In this document: piece by piece, positions 43,520-51,326 of the stretch
Layout: the number at the start of each line of letters is the position of its first letter
Numbering within the stretch: the stretch's first letter is position 1
Assembly (NCBI GenBank): GCA_944321945.1
Contig: CALUNE010000012.1
Location: 1-64,000, forward strand
Source: an uncultured Alistipes sp.
GTDB lineage: Bacteria > Bacteroidota > Bacteroidia > Bacteroidales > Rikenellaceae
Direction: 5' to 3'
DNA length: 64,000 nucleotides
Notes under the pieces: model-generated
Database searches by the model: none
Told to the model about the DNA's origin: nothing
The model's input: only the letters and a program-made list of their open reading frames with translations
Position numbers and translations under genes: made by a program

Positions 43520-45133
43520 TTAGTTCAAGGTTCGTTTGTCCCACCAGACCCGGCTTCCGAAGGTATCCGTGCCCTTCAGCTCGCCCGCCACGGCTGCCGT
43601 GACGTTCGCCCGGTTCTCGTTGTACTCCTCGGTGGGGTATTGCAGGCGGCGGGCCCCCCAGCGCGACGTAACCGTCCCGCCCGACATGTTCCCCGCATCG
43701 GGAACCGGCATCAGATGCGGATAGCCCGTGCGGCGGTACTCGCTCCACGCCTCGTTGCCCAGCGGGAAGATCGCAATCCACTTCTGTGTGATGATCCGTT
43801 CGAGAGCCGTTGCCGCATCGTCGGCGTCGTTCCACATCGGCGTGATCGTCGACTGCGCCGAAAAATCGTAGCCCGTGCCCAGCGGATCCACAAAGTCCGC
43901 CGGTCTGGCTTCGGTTGCCAGGTACTCGTCGGCAGAGCCCGCGCCCCACTGTTCGAACGACAGGGCAACCCCCTGGCGGTAAAGATTCCCCGCTTCGGCA
44001 ACCGAGCCCCAGCGAAGTTCCCACTCGGCCTTCAGGAAGGCAACCTCCGCCGCCGTGAGCCAGATGATCGGATCACTGTCGACGATATCCGGGTGTGAAA
44101 GCTGCGTCGTGGCCGCATCCTTGTCCTCGGGCGTCGTACCGATGCGCTGCCCCCGGTACCCGTCCTTCGTCACCGTTACGGGCTCCTGCGTCTCGGGATT
44201 CAGGGTCGTCTCGGTGATCTTCACCGACGTGAACATCTTCCCGCGGCGCGGATCCGCATAGCCGTTCATGTAGCTGTCCAGGTCGGCCGAGATCGGGTGC
44301 TGTTTCCATTCGCTGAAGCAGATCGCCGTGCGGTTGACCGTCGGCTTGAACATCGCATTGTCGGCATTCGTCGTGATGACCCCCGCCGCAAGGGCTTCGG
44401 CCGCCTTCGTGCGGGCCATCGCCGCGTCGACCTCCGTCAGACGCATCGCCATGCGCAGCTTGAGCGAATTGGCGAAGAGGATCCACTTCGTCAGATCCCC
44501 GCCGTAGACCAGATCGTACTCTCCGAAGGCCTCGGTCGACAGCGTCCGGTTCTCGTTCAGCACCGAAACCGCCGCATCGAGCTCCGCGAACATCGTTGCG
44601 TAGACCTCCTCCTGCGTATCGTAGGCCACGGCCAGCGAGTTCTTCCGGTCCTCGACCACCTTCGAGTAGGGGATCGGACCGTACTGGTCCGTCAGCCGGT
44701 GCATGATCGCCACGCGCAGCAGCGAAGCCAGTGCCAGCGGCACTTCATCCTCCGTGGCGGCCAGAATCCCGCGGTAGGGTGCATAGGTGTCGGTCATCAG
44801 CGTCACGAACGGAGCCTTGAGCCAGTCCGCCGTGGGGTTGAAGGTCGAAAACTTGCCCGTCCACGTCGGAATGGCCTCCGAATAGCCTCCGTAGGCCATG
44901 CCGGCCAGGATCTCCGTGAACTGGTACAGGTGCTCCTGCGAGGGAATCACCTCGTTCTGCAGCTGGAGCAGTTTGGCGCCCACGTTGTAGTTGTCGCGCT
45001 CCAGTTCGCTGTCGGTCGTCTCGTTCGGGTTGTGGTTGTACTCCTCGAAATTGCCCGTACAGGCCCCGGCCACCGTCACAAGGGCGGCTGCCACAAGCAG
45101 ACGCAGCGTATTTATTCCGTATCTTGTCTTCAT
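43520..45133 (-). CDS. SusD-like glycan-binding lipoprotein
   Basis: The 537-residue surface protein (lipoprotein signal ending VAGAC) forms the lid of the SusC channel. SusD-family features are FNPTADWLKAPF, the helical tetratricopeptide-like scaffold (YDTQEEVYATMFAELDAAVS, WILFANSLKLRMAMRL) and a closing segment with WAIFPLGNEAWSEYRRTGYP. It belongs to the SusD_RagB superfamily form with the large C-terminal insertion. It lies 5 bases after susC. Confidence 0.92.
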   Translation of the reverse strand: MKTRYGINTLRLLVAAALVTVAGACTGNFEEYNHNPNETTDSELERDNYNVGAKLLQLQNEVIPSQEHLYQFTEILAGMAYGGYSEAIPTWTGKFSTFNPTADWLKAPFVTLMTDTYAPYRGILAATEDEVPLALASLLRVAIMHRLTDQYGPIPYSKVVEDRKNSLAVAYDTQEEVYATMFAELDAAVSVLNENRTLSTEAFGEYDLVYGGDLTKWILFANSLKLRMAMRLTEVDAAMARTKAAEALAAGVITTNADNAMFKPTVNRTAICFSEWKQHPISADLDSYMNGYADPRRGKMFTSVKITETTLNPETQEPVTVTKDGYRGQRIGTTPEDKDAATTQLSHPDIVDSDPIIWLTAAEVAFLKAEWELRWGSVAEAGNLYRQGVALSFEQWGAGSADEYLATEARPADFVDPLGTGYDFSAQSTITPMWNDADDAATALERIITQKWIAIFPLGNEAWSEYRRTGYPHLMPVPDAGNMSGGTVTSRWGARRLQYPTEEYNENRANVTAAVAGELKGTDTFGSRVWWDKRTLN

Positions 45134-45138
45134 GGCGG

Positions 45139-48100
45139 TCAGAATTTAATGTTTACGTTGAAACCGATGTTCCGGGTCGAGGGCATCATGAAATAGTCCA
45201 TCCCCGTATAGAAATTCTCGGTCGAGGCGACACTCTCGGGATCGAACGGCGCCTTGCAGTACATCATCCAGAGGTTGCGGCCCACGAGCGACACCGTGAT
45301 GTCGCACACCTTGAGCCACCTGCGCGGAATCGTATAACCCACGGACAGCTCCTGCAGGCGCACGTTCGTCGCGTCGTAGGTATAGTACTGCGGGATGCCG
45401 GCTCCGGCACCGATCGTCGTGTACCACATCTCCGGGTCGACCATCGCCCGGCCGTTAACCAGCACGCCGCCTGCATCGCGCGCCGCAGCCGAGCTCTCCG
45501 AAACCCCGTACAGGTCCAGATTGGCCTGCGTCGCCGAGTAGACCACGCCGCCGATGCGTGCCGCGACGAGGACCCCGAGGTTCACACCCTTCCAGCGGAA
45601 GTCGTTCCGCCACGCCAGGTTCGCCTTCGGAAAGACCGAGCCCAGTTTCATGTCCGGGAGGTTGTTCTCCACGTAGACGTTGCCCGCCTCGTCGATCTCG
45701 ATCCGGCCCTTGTCGTCGCGCCTCAGGTCCGAGTTCGAATAGATGTCGCCCATCGAGCCGCCCTCTTTCAGGATGAAGCGCACCTGCCCGAGTTTGTTGA
45801 TCTCCAGCCGGTCCTTCGAGATGACTTCGCCCGAAAGCGGATTGTACCAGTCGCGCATCAATTCGCGGATCTCGTTGCGGTTGCTCGACACGGTGAGGTT
45901 CGAATTCCAGGTGAAGTCGCGCCACGTGTGCGAATAGCCCAGACTTGCCTCGATACCCGTATTGCGGACGTGTCCCGTCTGCACGTACATGTCGGCATAG
46001 CCCGACGAGGCCGAAACCTGCGGATTGAACGTCTGGTTGTAGGTGTCGGCCAGATACCACGAGAAGGAGAGGTCGAAGCCGTTCAGGAAGCGTGCGTCGA
46101 AGCCCAGTTCCCAGGTCTTCGTCCGTTCGGGGCGCAGTTCGCCGATCGGGTAGTTGGTCTTGTCGTCCCACGTCTGGCCCGTATGGTCGTAGGGGTGGGT
46201 GGCATAGGTCAGCTCACGCGGAAACGGCGTACCCACCGAGGCCCACGACGCCCGGATCTTCAGATAGGGAAAGAGCTCCGGAAAGTCGAAGGTCGCCGAT
46301 GGAAGCCACGAAACGCCCACCGACGGATAGAAGAACGACGACTGCGGCGATCCGGCCAGTTGCGAGGCCCAGTCGTTGCGGCCCGTCACCGTGAGGAAGA
46401 GCTGCGACGCCCAGCCCAGTTCGAGCGATGCGAACAGCGACTGCGTCTGTTCGTGCCACCCCGAGCGCGTCACCTTGCGTTTCGTCGGGTCGATGGCCTC
46501 CGGGTGGAAGATGTTCGACGGCTTCTGCAGCGGACCGTTCAGCTCGAGACCCTGCAGGCGAGTGTCGTTGAGCGAGGCTCCGGCATGCGCCGCCAGCGAA
46601 AAATGCTCGCCGAACGTCTTGTTGATATTGACCATCACGTCGCCGTACGTCTGGCGCGACTTCTCGCTCAGCTCCGTGTAGTGCCCGTACTTGCTCCCTT
46701 CGAGCAGCGTGGAGTTGGTCGTGGCGTAGAGTTTCTGCGTGAACGACCGGTCGGTGTTGTCGATGCGGATACGGCCCGAGACATCCAGCCAGTCGAGGAT
46801 CGAATAGCTGGCCGAGGCCGACAGCAGGTAGCGGTGGCGGTTGTTCTCACGCGGGTTGCGGTAGGCGATCCAGTAGGGGTTCTGCATCTCCAGGTCCCCG
46901 GCGCCCTGCGGCCAGAACTGCGCGTAGATCTTCCGGGCCGGATCCCAGCGCTCGAACGTGCGGACCAGATCGAAATTGTCGCCCCGCGGGAAGAGATAGG
47001 CCGATACCAGCGGGTTCGAATAGACACCCTGGTTGGTCATGTTGCGGTCCTGCTGGATGATGTACGAGGCCGAGGCGTCTAACGTCAGCCGGTCATCGAG
47101 GAAATGCGACGTATTGCGGAACGTGAAGTTGTAACGGTTGTACTCGTTGTTGGGAATCAGTCCGTCGGAATTGACCGCCGCAGCCGAAAAGTAGGTCTGG
47201 TTGCGCTCCGTGCCTCCCGAGACGGTCACGGAATTGGTGTAGACGTGGCCCGTTTCGAGAAAATCCTCCGGCGTGTAGCCGTAGCGGGCACTCTCCGAAA
47301 GGCGCGGGCCCCAGCTGTGGATCTTCGAGCCCGAGGTTTTGCCCTTGCGCCCCGTGCCGTAGCGGTTCTGGAACTCCGGAAGCCAGAGCGGCTCCAGAAA
47401 CTCGATGTTCGTCGAGAGGGTGACCTTCAGTTTCCCGGCTTCGCCGCGTTTGGTGGTGATCAGCACCGCACCGTTTGCGGCCTCCGAACCGTAGAGTGCC
47501 GCGGCGGCAGCTCCCGTCATCACCGACATCGACGCAATGTCGTCCGGGTTCAGATCGGCGATGGACTCCGTGGCGCCCTTCGAGTCGAACTCCATGCCGC
47601 CCTTCGACGAGTTGTTGAACATCGGGATACCGTCAATCACGTACAACGTGTTCGACGACTGCATGATCGACTTCATGCCGCGCATGACAACCTTCGAGAC
47701 GCCGCCTACGCCCGACGACGAGGCGTTGACCACGGCGCCGGCCACCTTGCCCGAAAGGGCATTGATGAAGTTGGCATCCTTGACCGTCGTCAGCTCCTCG
47801 GGGGCAACCTGGGCCACGGTATAGGCCAGAGCCTTCTCGGAACGTTTGATACCCAGAGCCGTGACCACTACGCTTTCGATCTCCGAGGTGGCTTCCTGCA
47901 GGGTGATCTCGAATCGGGTGCGGCTGCCGACCGGCAGCGTCTGGGATTCGCAGCCCAGGTAGCTGAACTCCAGCCGGGCCGTCGCGGGGTTCGGAACGGT
48001 CAGGGCGAAACGCCCCTCGGCATCGGTCGAAACGCCGTTTGTCGTCCCTGCAACCAGCACCGTCGCGCCGATGATCGGACGGTTCGAGGCGTCACGCACC

Positions 48101-48453
48101 ACGCCCGACACCTCGGCGGAAGGGGTCTCCGGACGTTTCGACAGGGTGATGGTCGTTGTCGATTCGATGATCGTATAGGTGTAGGGTGTCGGGGCCAGCA
48201 GGCGGTCGAGCAGCGTGCGGATCGAACTGGATTCGGCTCGCAGGCTCACCCGGTGTTCGAGATTCACCTCCGGACTTGGCACAAAACGATATGCGGACTG
48301 TTGTTCGATGGCCTGTATGGCCTCTTTCAGCGGTGCCGCTTCGAGGTCGAGGCGGATTTCCCGCGTCTGCGCATGTCCCGCAAAGGGCGCCTGCAGCACG
48401 AAAACAAAGAGTGCAAACGCCATAAACGCTTTGATTTGCGCATATTTATTCAT
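45139..48453 (-). CDS. SusC-like TonB-dependent transporter with STN domain
   Basis: The 1104-residue outer-membrane transporter has a signal peptide (about 1-28). An STN domain follows (about 30-105; REIRLDLEAAPLKEAIQAIE), then a carboxypeptidase-regulatory-like domain (about 113-195; VSGVVRDASNRPIIGATVLV), the plug (EELTTVKDANFINALSGKVAG, NTLYVIDGIPMFN) and the 22-stranded barrel ending NIGFNVNIKF. The STN domain signals to the FecR anti-sigma factor, which is encoded just upstream. It imports oligosaccharides, probably high-mannose N-glycans. The predicted antisense RNA lies over its leader. Confidence 0.94.
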   Translation of the reverse strand: MNKYAQIKAFMAFALFVFVLQAPFAGHAQTREIRLDLEAAPLKEAIQAIEQQSAYRFVPSPEVNLEHRVSLRAESSSIRTLLDRLLAPTPYTYTIIESTTTITLSKRPETPSAEVSGVVRDASNRPIIGATVLVAGTTNGVSTDAEGRFALTVPNPATARLEFSYLGCESQTLPVGSRTRFEITLQEATSEIESVVVTALGIKRSEKALAYTVAQVAPEELTTVKDANFINALSGKVAGAVVNASSSGVGGVSKVVMRGMKSIMQSSNTLYVIDGIPMFNNSSKGGMEFDSKGATESIADLNPDDIASMSVMTGAAAAALYGSEAANGAVLITTKRGEAGKLKVTLSTNIEFLEPLWLPEFQNRYGTGRKGKTSGSKIHSWGPRLSESARYGYTPEDFLETGHVYTNSVTVSGGTERNQTYFSAAAVNSDGLIPNNEYNRYNFTFRNTSHFLDDRLTLDASASYIIQQDRNMTNQGVYSNPLVSAYLFPRGDNFDLVRTFERWDPARKIYAQFWPQGAGDLEMQNPYWIAYRNPRENNRHRYLLSASASYSILDWLDVSGRIRIDNTDRSFTQKLYATTNSTLLEGSKYGHYTELSEKSRQTYGDVMVNINKTFGEHFSLAAHAGASLNDTRLQGLELNGPLQKPSNIFHPEAIDPTKRKVTRSGWHEQTQSLFASLELGWASQLFLTVTGRNDWASQLAGSPQSSFFYPSVGVSWLPSATFDFPELFPYLKIRASWASVGTPFPRELTYATHPYDHTGQTWDDKTNYPIGELRPERTKTWELGFDARFLNGFDLSFSWYLADTYNQTFNPQVSASSGYADMYVQTGHVRNTGIEASLGYSHTWRDFTWNSNLTVSSNRNEIRELMRDWYNPLSGEVISKDRLEINKLGQVRFILKEGGSMGDIYSNSDLRRDDKGRIEIDEAGNVYVENNLPDMKLGSVFPKANLAWRNDFRWKGVNLGVLVAARIGGVVYSATQANLDLYGVSESSAAARDAGGVLVNGRAMVDPEMWYTTIGAGAGIPQYYTYDATNVRLQELSVGYTIPRRWLKVCDITVSLVGRNLWMMYCKAPFDPESVASTENFYTGMDYFMMPSTRNIGFNVNIKF

Positions 48454-48460
48454 ACTTTTG
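48430..48460 (+). promoter_or_regulatory. Promoter of the predicted antisense RNA
   Basis: TTTG (48430-48433), 19 bases, TACTTTTG (48453-48460) match the Bacteroidetes consensus exactly, on the strand opposite susC and across its start codon. Confidence 0.7.
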
Positions 48461-48466
48461 TGAATT

Positions 48467-48544
48467 AAGGTTTAGGTTACTTCGATGAATAGCTTGAACC
48501 CGGGTCTGCGGAGTGCGCTACCACTGCTGCAGACCTCTTTTTTA
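48467..48544 (+). ncRNA. Predicted cis-antisense small RNA at the SusC leader (DonS-like)
   Basis: A consensus promoter (48430-48460) and an intrinsic terminator (arms 48503-48509 and 48529-48535, inner stem 48512-48515 with 48522-48525, then TCTTTTTT) frame an RNA of about 78 bases. It is antisense to the 5' leader of the SusC-like gene, 14-91 bases before its start codon. Small RNAs of the DonS family occupy this place, between anti-sigma gene and susC, in Bacteroides glycan loci and repress them. No expression evidence is available here. Confidence 0.65.
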
Positions 48545-48639
48545 TATACGGGGGTTCAAAATACCGTTTCAGGTCGTACAAGGGGAAAGGGATCGGATTA
48601 TCTCATAGGCAGGTCGGTTTTCTGGGTTGGATGCATCGT

Positions 48640-49602
48640 TTATCGGTTGCGCACGACGATCGTACGCTGTTCGGGGTCGAATTCGTAGGTGATGGGGTAG
48701 ATCGTCTGCAGGACCTTCATGGCGTTGTCCACGCCGTCCTGGATGTGGATCTTGCCCCACTGGAACTTCGTTTCGGGGATCGTTACCTCCTCCAGCCGGA
48801 TCTTCACACCGTAGACCTGCCGGTAGCGGTCGATGATTTCGCGGAAGGTGTGGCCCCGGAAGTTGATATACCCTTCGGTCCAGAGGTAGTCGTCCGAGTT
48901 CTCGATTCTTCCGACGGCCAGGTGTGAGCCTTCGAGGCGCACCGTCTCGTTGGGGCGGAGCCGGACGGTCTGGTCGGTTTGGCGGTTGCGGACCTCGACG
49001 CTTCCTTCGAACAGGGCTGTCGAGAAACTCCCGCGCTCGCGGCTGGCCGCCACGTCGAACTCCGTGCCCAGCACCCGCACGTCACAGGTGTGGGTCTCCA
49101 CGACAAACGGGCGGTCGACATCGTGCGTCACATCGAAACGGGCTTCGCCGTCGATCCGTACGCGGCGCTCGGCGGCGGCAAAGAGCGCCGGGTATTCGAG
49201 CCGGGTTCCGGCGTTGAGCCACACCTCGGTGCCGTCCGGGAGCGAGATCCGCAGATGCTGCCCGGCGGGAACATCCAGGGTGATATTCCGGGCGCCGAGG
49301 CGTTCGAGCATCCGGCTTTGGTGGTAGTAGTAGCCCCCGAAGAGGAGGAGGGATACCGCGGCAGCGGCCGAAAGTCCGGCCACGGCCCAGCGGCGCACCA
49401 AGCGGCGGACGTTGTTTTTCCGGTCGCGGTCGTAGAGTTCGTTGATGAGCGGGGCGCTCAGGGCGGCCAGATCGTGACGACGATGGACCTTTGCGAGCAG
49501 GCGTTCGTGTTCCGGGTCGGCATTCAACCAGGCAAGGATCTCCTGCTCCTCTTCCGGGGTGGTTTGGCAGCAGACGTAGCGATATAAGAATTCTTCAGTC
49601 AT
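48640..49602 (-). CDS. FecR-like anti-sigma factor
   Basis: The 320-residue inner-membrane protein has an N-terminal sigma-binding helical part (about 1-70), one membrane helix (AVAGLSAAAAVSLLLFGGYYY, about 84-104) and a periplasmic FecR domain (about 110-225; LPDGTEVWLNAGTRLEYP, GEARFDVTHD). A C-terminal DUF4974 domain follows (about 245-318; FREIIDRYRQVYGVKI). It holds the neighbouring sigma factor until the STN domain of SusC reports substrate. Confidence 0.93.
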   Translation of the reverse strand: MTEEFLYRYVCCQTTPEEEQEILAWLNADPEHERLLAKVHRRHDLAALSAPLINELYDRDRKNNVRRLVRRWAVAGLSAAAAVSLLLFGGYYYHQSRMLERLGARNITLDVPAGQHLRISLPDGTEVWLNAGTRLEYPALFAAAERRVRIDGEARFDVTHDVDRPFVVETHTCDVRVLGTEFDVAASRERGSFSTALFEGSVEVRNRQTDQTVRLRPNETVRLEGSHLAVGRIENSDDYLWTEGYINFRGHTFREIIDRYRQVYGVKIRLEEVTIPETKFQWGKIHIQDGVDNAMKVLQTIYPITYEFDPEQRTIVVRNR

Positions 49603-50067
49603 TTTTTTTCGGCTTGTTTCATTATATTATCACTTGAGCGGGGCAAAATCGTGAAAAATCCGACCGCCGGATGCAAATAAATATCTTTACGAATTTCTTC
49701 AGATTTTTCACGAATGTAAAACGGATAAAATCAGTATGTTGCTTATCCGATAGGTTTCGGGCGAGACGTGGCGGCGGGGAGAAAAAACGGACGGGCAGCG
49801 GCCGTATGACAGTGACGGTTTCGGGTGGAACGGGCGGCGGAGCCGGTTCGGACCGGACGAGGATGATCGGTGCTCCGGGTGGGGCCGCTGGCGGAGACGG
49901 TGGGGCGACAGGGCAAGGCTGAGGAGCGAGAAGACGAGGCGGTGGCGGCAGGACGAGGTTGAGGGGCGAGAGGGGCGAGAGGGGCGAGAGGGGCGAGAGG
50001 CCGAGGCGGCGGGAGTGGCGGGATGAGACTGCGAAGCCGGAGAGAGGCCGGCGGCGGAATCAAGGAT
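49603..50067. other. Gap between FecR and sigma genes
   Basis: 465 bases: AT-rich near FecR, then GC-rich degenerate repeats up to the sigma stop. No gene is supported. Confidence 0.45.
49956..50001. repeat. Tandem GAGGGGCGA repeat
   Basis: Four to five direct copies of a 9-base unit lie just downstream of the sigma gene stop. Short tandem repeats of this kind can vary in number by slippage. Confidence 0.7.
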
Positions 50068-50643
50068 TCACAGGAAGGGGATGAGCCATGCGGCCATAGG
50101 AAGATAGTCCTTCAAGGCTACCCGGAGCATCCTCTTTGCGGCCCGGATTTCGTAGTCCACCTGGCTCTCCGTGAGCGAACAGATTGCCGCAATCTCCCGG
50201 TAGGACATCTCCTCATAGCGGTAGGCAATGAAGACCCGACGTCGTACCGGCGACATCCGCAACAGCTCCTGCTCGATGATATGCAGCGCCTCGTCCAGCA
50301 ACAGTTTTTTGGGATCGTCGGCCGTCTGTCGCAGCACGTAGTCCGAGAGGATGCGCAACTCCGTCCGCTGGAGGTTGTCGTGAGCCCGCAGGTGTTGCTG
50401 ACGGTCCCGAAGCCAGTTGCGGCACTTGTTGATGATCACCGTGTAGATATAGGCCGGGATGTTCCGCTCGTCGAGGTCGCGACGATTCTCCCAGAAAACC
50501 ACAAAGCTGTCGGTCACGATATCTTCGGCCGCCATCCGGTCACGCACGTACGAGAGGGCGATCCGCACGAAATAGGTCTTGTATTTCGCGTAGATCTCCT
50601 CGAAGCCGTGGGGCAAAGCGATGGTTTTCGGCTGCTTTTCCAT
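50068..50643 (-). CDS. ECF sigma factor
   Basis: The 191-residue sigma factor has region 2 (about 12-80; FEEIYAKYKTYFVRIALSYV, AAEDIVTDSFVVFWENR) and region 4 (about 115-180; LLRMSPVRRRVFIAYRYEEM and SYREIAAICSLTESQVDY). It is of the Bacteroidetes SusC-linked ECF type. The start at 50643 (MEKQPKTIAL) is used because the longer frame has a non-conserved N-terminus. It should direct transcription of the susC operon once FecR lets it go. Confidence 0.93.
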   Translation of the reverse strand: MEKQPKTIALPHGFEEIYAKYKTYFVRIALSYVRDRMAAEDIVTDSFVVFWENRRDLDERNIPAYIYTVIINKCRNWLRDRQQHLRAHDNLQRTELRILSDYVLRQTADDPKKLLLDEALHIIEQELLRMSPVRRRVFIAYRYEEMSYREIAAICSLTESQVDYEIRAAKRMLRVALKDYLPMAAWLIPFL

Positions 50644-50920
50644 ATCGGTCCGCTCTCCAACAAGAGGTAAAGATAGTATTTTTCGGATGGGATGACAAAT
50701 TTTCGGACCCGGATTTACCATCGGCAGCGCGTTCGGCCCCGCCTTCGCCAGCGGCACCTTAACGTCCGGACTGGCCATGGTTGTAGGGGATTCTGTCTGG
50801 CGGCAGAGGCTCCGCATGGTGGGGATATGTCGATGCAAGGCGTTGTTGGAGAATGTCTTGCGTGTAAATCGCAATCTGTCTTCGGCCCGGGCGGAACGGG
50901 TCGCTATTTGGCCTCGGACA

Positions 50921-50950
50921 CGCTGCCTGAGAATGCATTTTCAGGCAGCG
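50921..50950. repeat. Thirty-base palindrome
   Basis: Arms 50921-50930 and 50941-50950 are perfectly complementary, and the centre AATGCATT is itself a palindrome. No T run follows on either strand, so it does not look like a terminator. Confidence 0.6.
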
Positions 50951-50960
50951 TGCAAAAATG

Positions 50961-50997
50961 AAAAAGCCTTACATATCATTGATACATAAGGCTTTTT
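50961..50997. terminator. Symmetrical terminator
   Basis: A perfect 11-bp stem (50961-50971 with 50987-50997), extended by an inner stem, with five A and five T at its outer ends. It would work in either direction. Confidence 0.75.
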
Positions 50998-51183
50998 GCT
51001 TGTTTGTGCGCTTTCTTGTCCACTCTTTTGGGCATCCTTTCCTGCGCCCTGGGGTGGAAGAAGGGGCTCGAACCTATGATTATTTACCTCTATATATCAA
51101 TGTGTTGTAGCTGATTCTCCGTTGTCGGGTCACTGGTTTGTTAGGGCCATTTTACGTTCCAATACTTTCCCTTGCTACAAAGC

Positions 51184-51191
51184 AAAGATAT
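51184..51191 (-). promoter_or_regulatory. Orphan minus-strand promoter box
   Basis: TATCTTTG fits the Bacteroidetes -7 box and points into the tRNA-like fragment and the terminator at 50961. Confidence 0.4.
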
Positions 51192-51271
51192 GAAATTTGT
51201 TGTAAATTCTGAAACCTGGATTGTTTTTTGGTGATTATGGAATCCCGGAGGACAACTGTTGTGGTCAAAAA

Positions 51272-51299
51272 GAACCCCGGCAGCATATTTCTGCCGGGG
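51272..51299 (-). terminator. Terminator of the galactan locus
   Basis: A perfect 9-bp GC-rich hairpin (51275-51283 with 51291-51299) is followed by TTCTTTTTG on the minus strand. Confidence 0.88.
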
Positions 51300-51326
51300 A
51301 TTCTGACTGTCGGAAGATTTTGATGA

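Larger units (their letters stand above)
50644..51326. other. Gap with palindrome, hairpin and tRNA-like fragment
   Basis: 683 bases between the sigma gene and the galactan locus. They hold a near-perfect 30-base palindrome (50921-50950), a strong symmetrical terminator (50961-50997), a tRNA 3'-end-like fragment (51055-51077), a minus-strand promoter box (51184-51191) and the terminator of the galactan locus (51275-51299). No protein gene is supported. Confidence 0.5.

Noticed and set aside
48481-48535. tRNA-like look of the minus strand near the SusC leader (GGTAGCGCA and GGGTTCAAG)
   Set aside because: No acceptor stem or anticodon arm can be formed; the sequence is better explained as the terminator hairpin of the antisense RNA.
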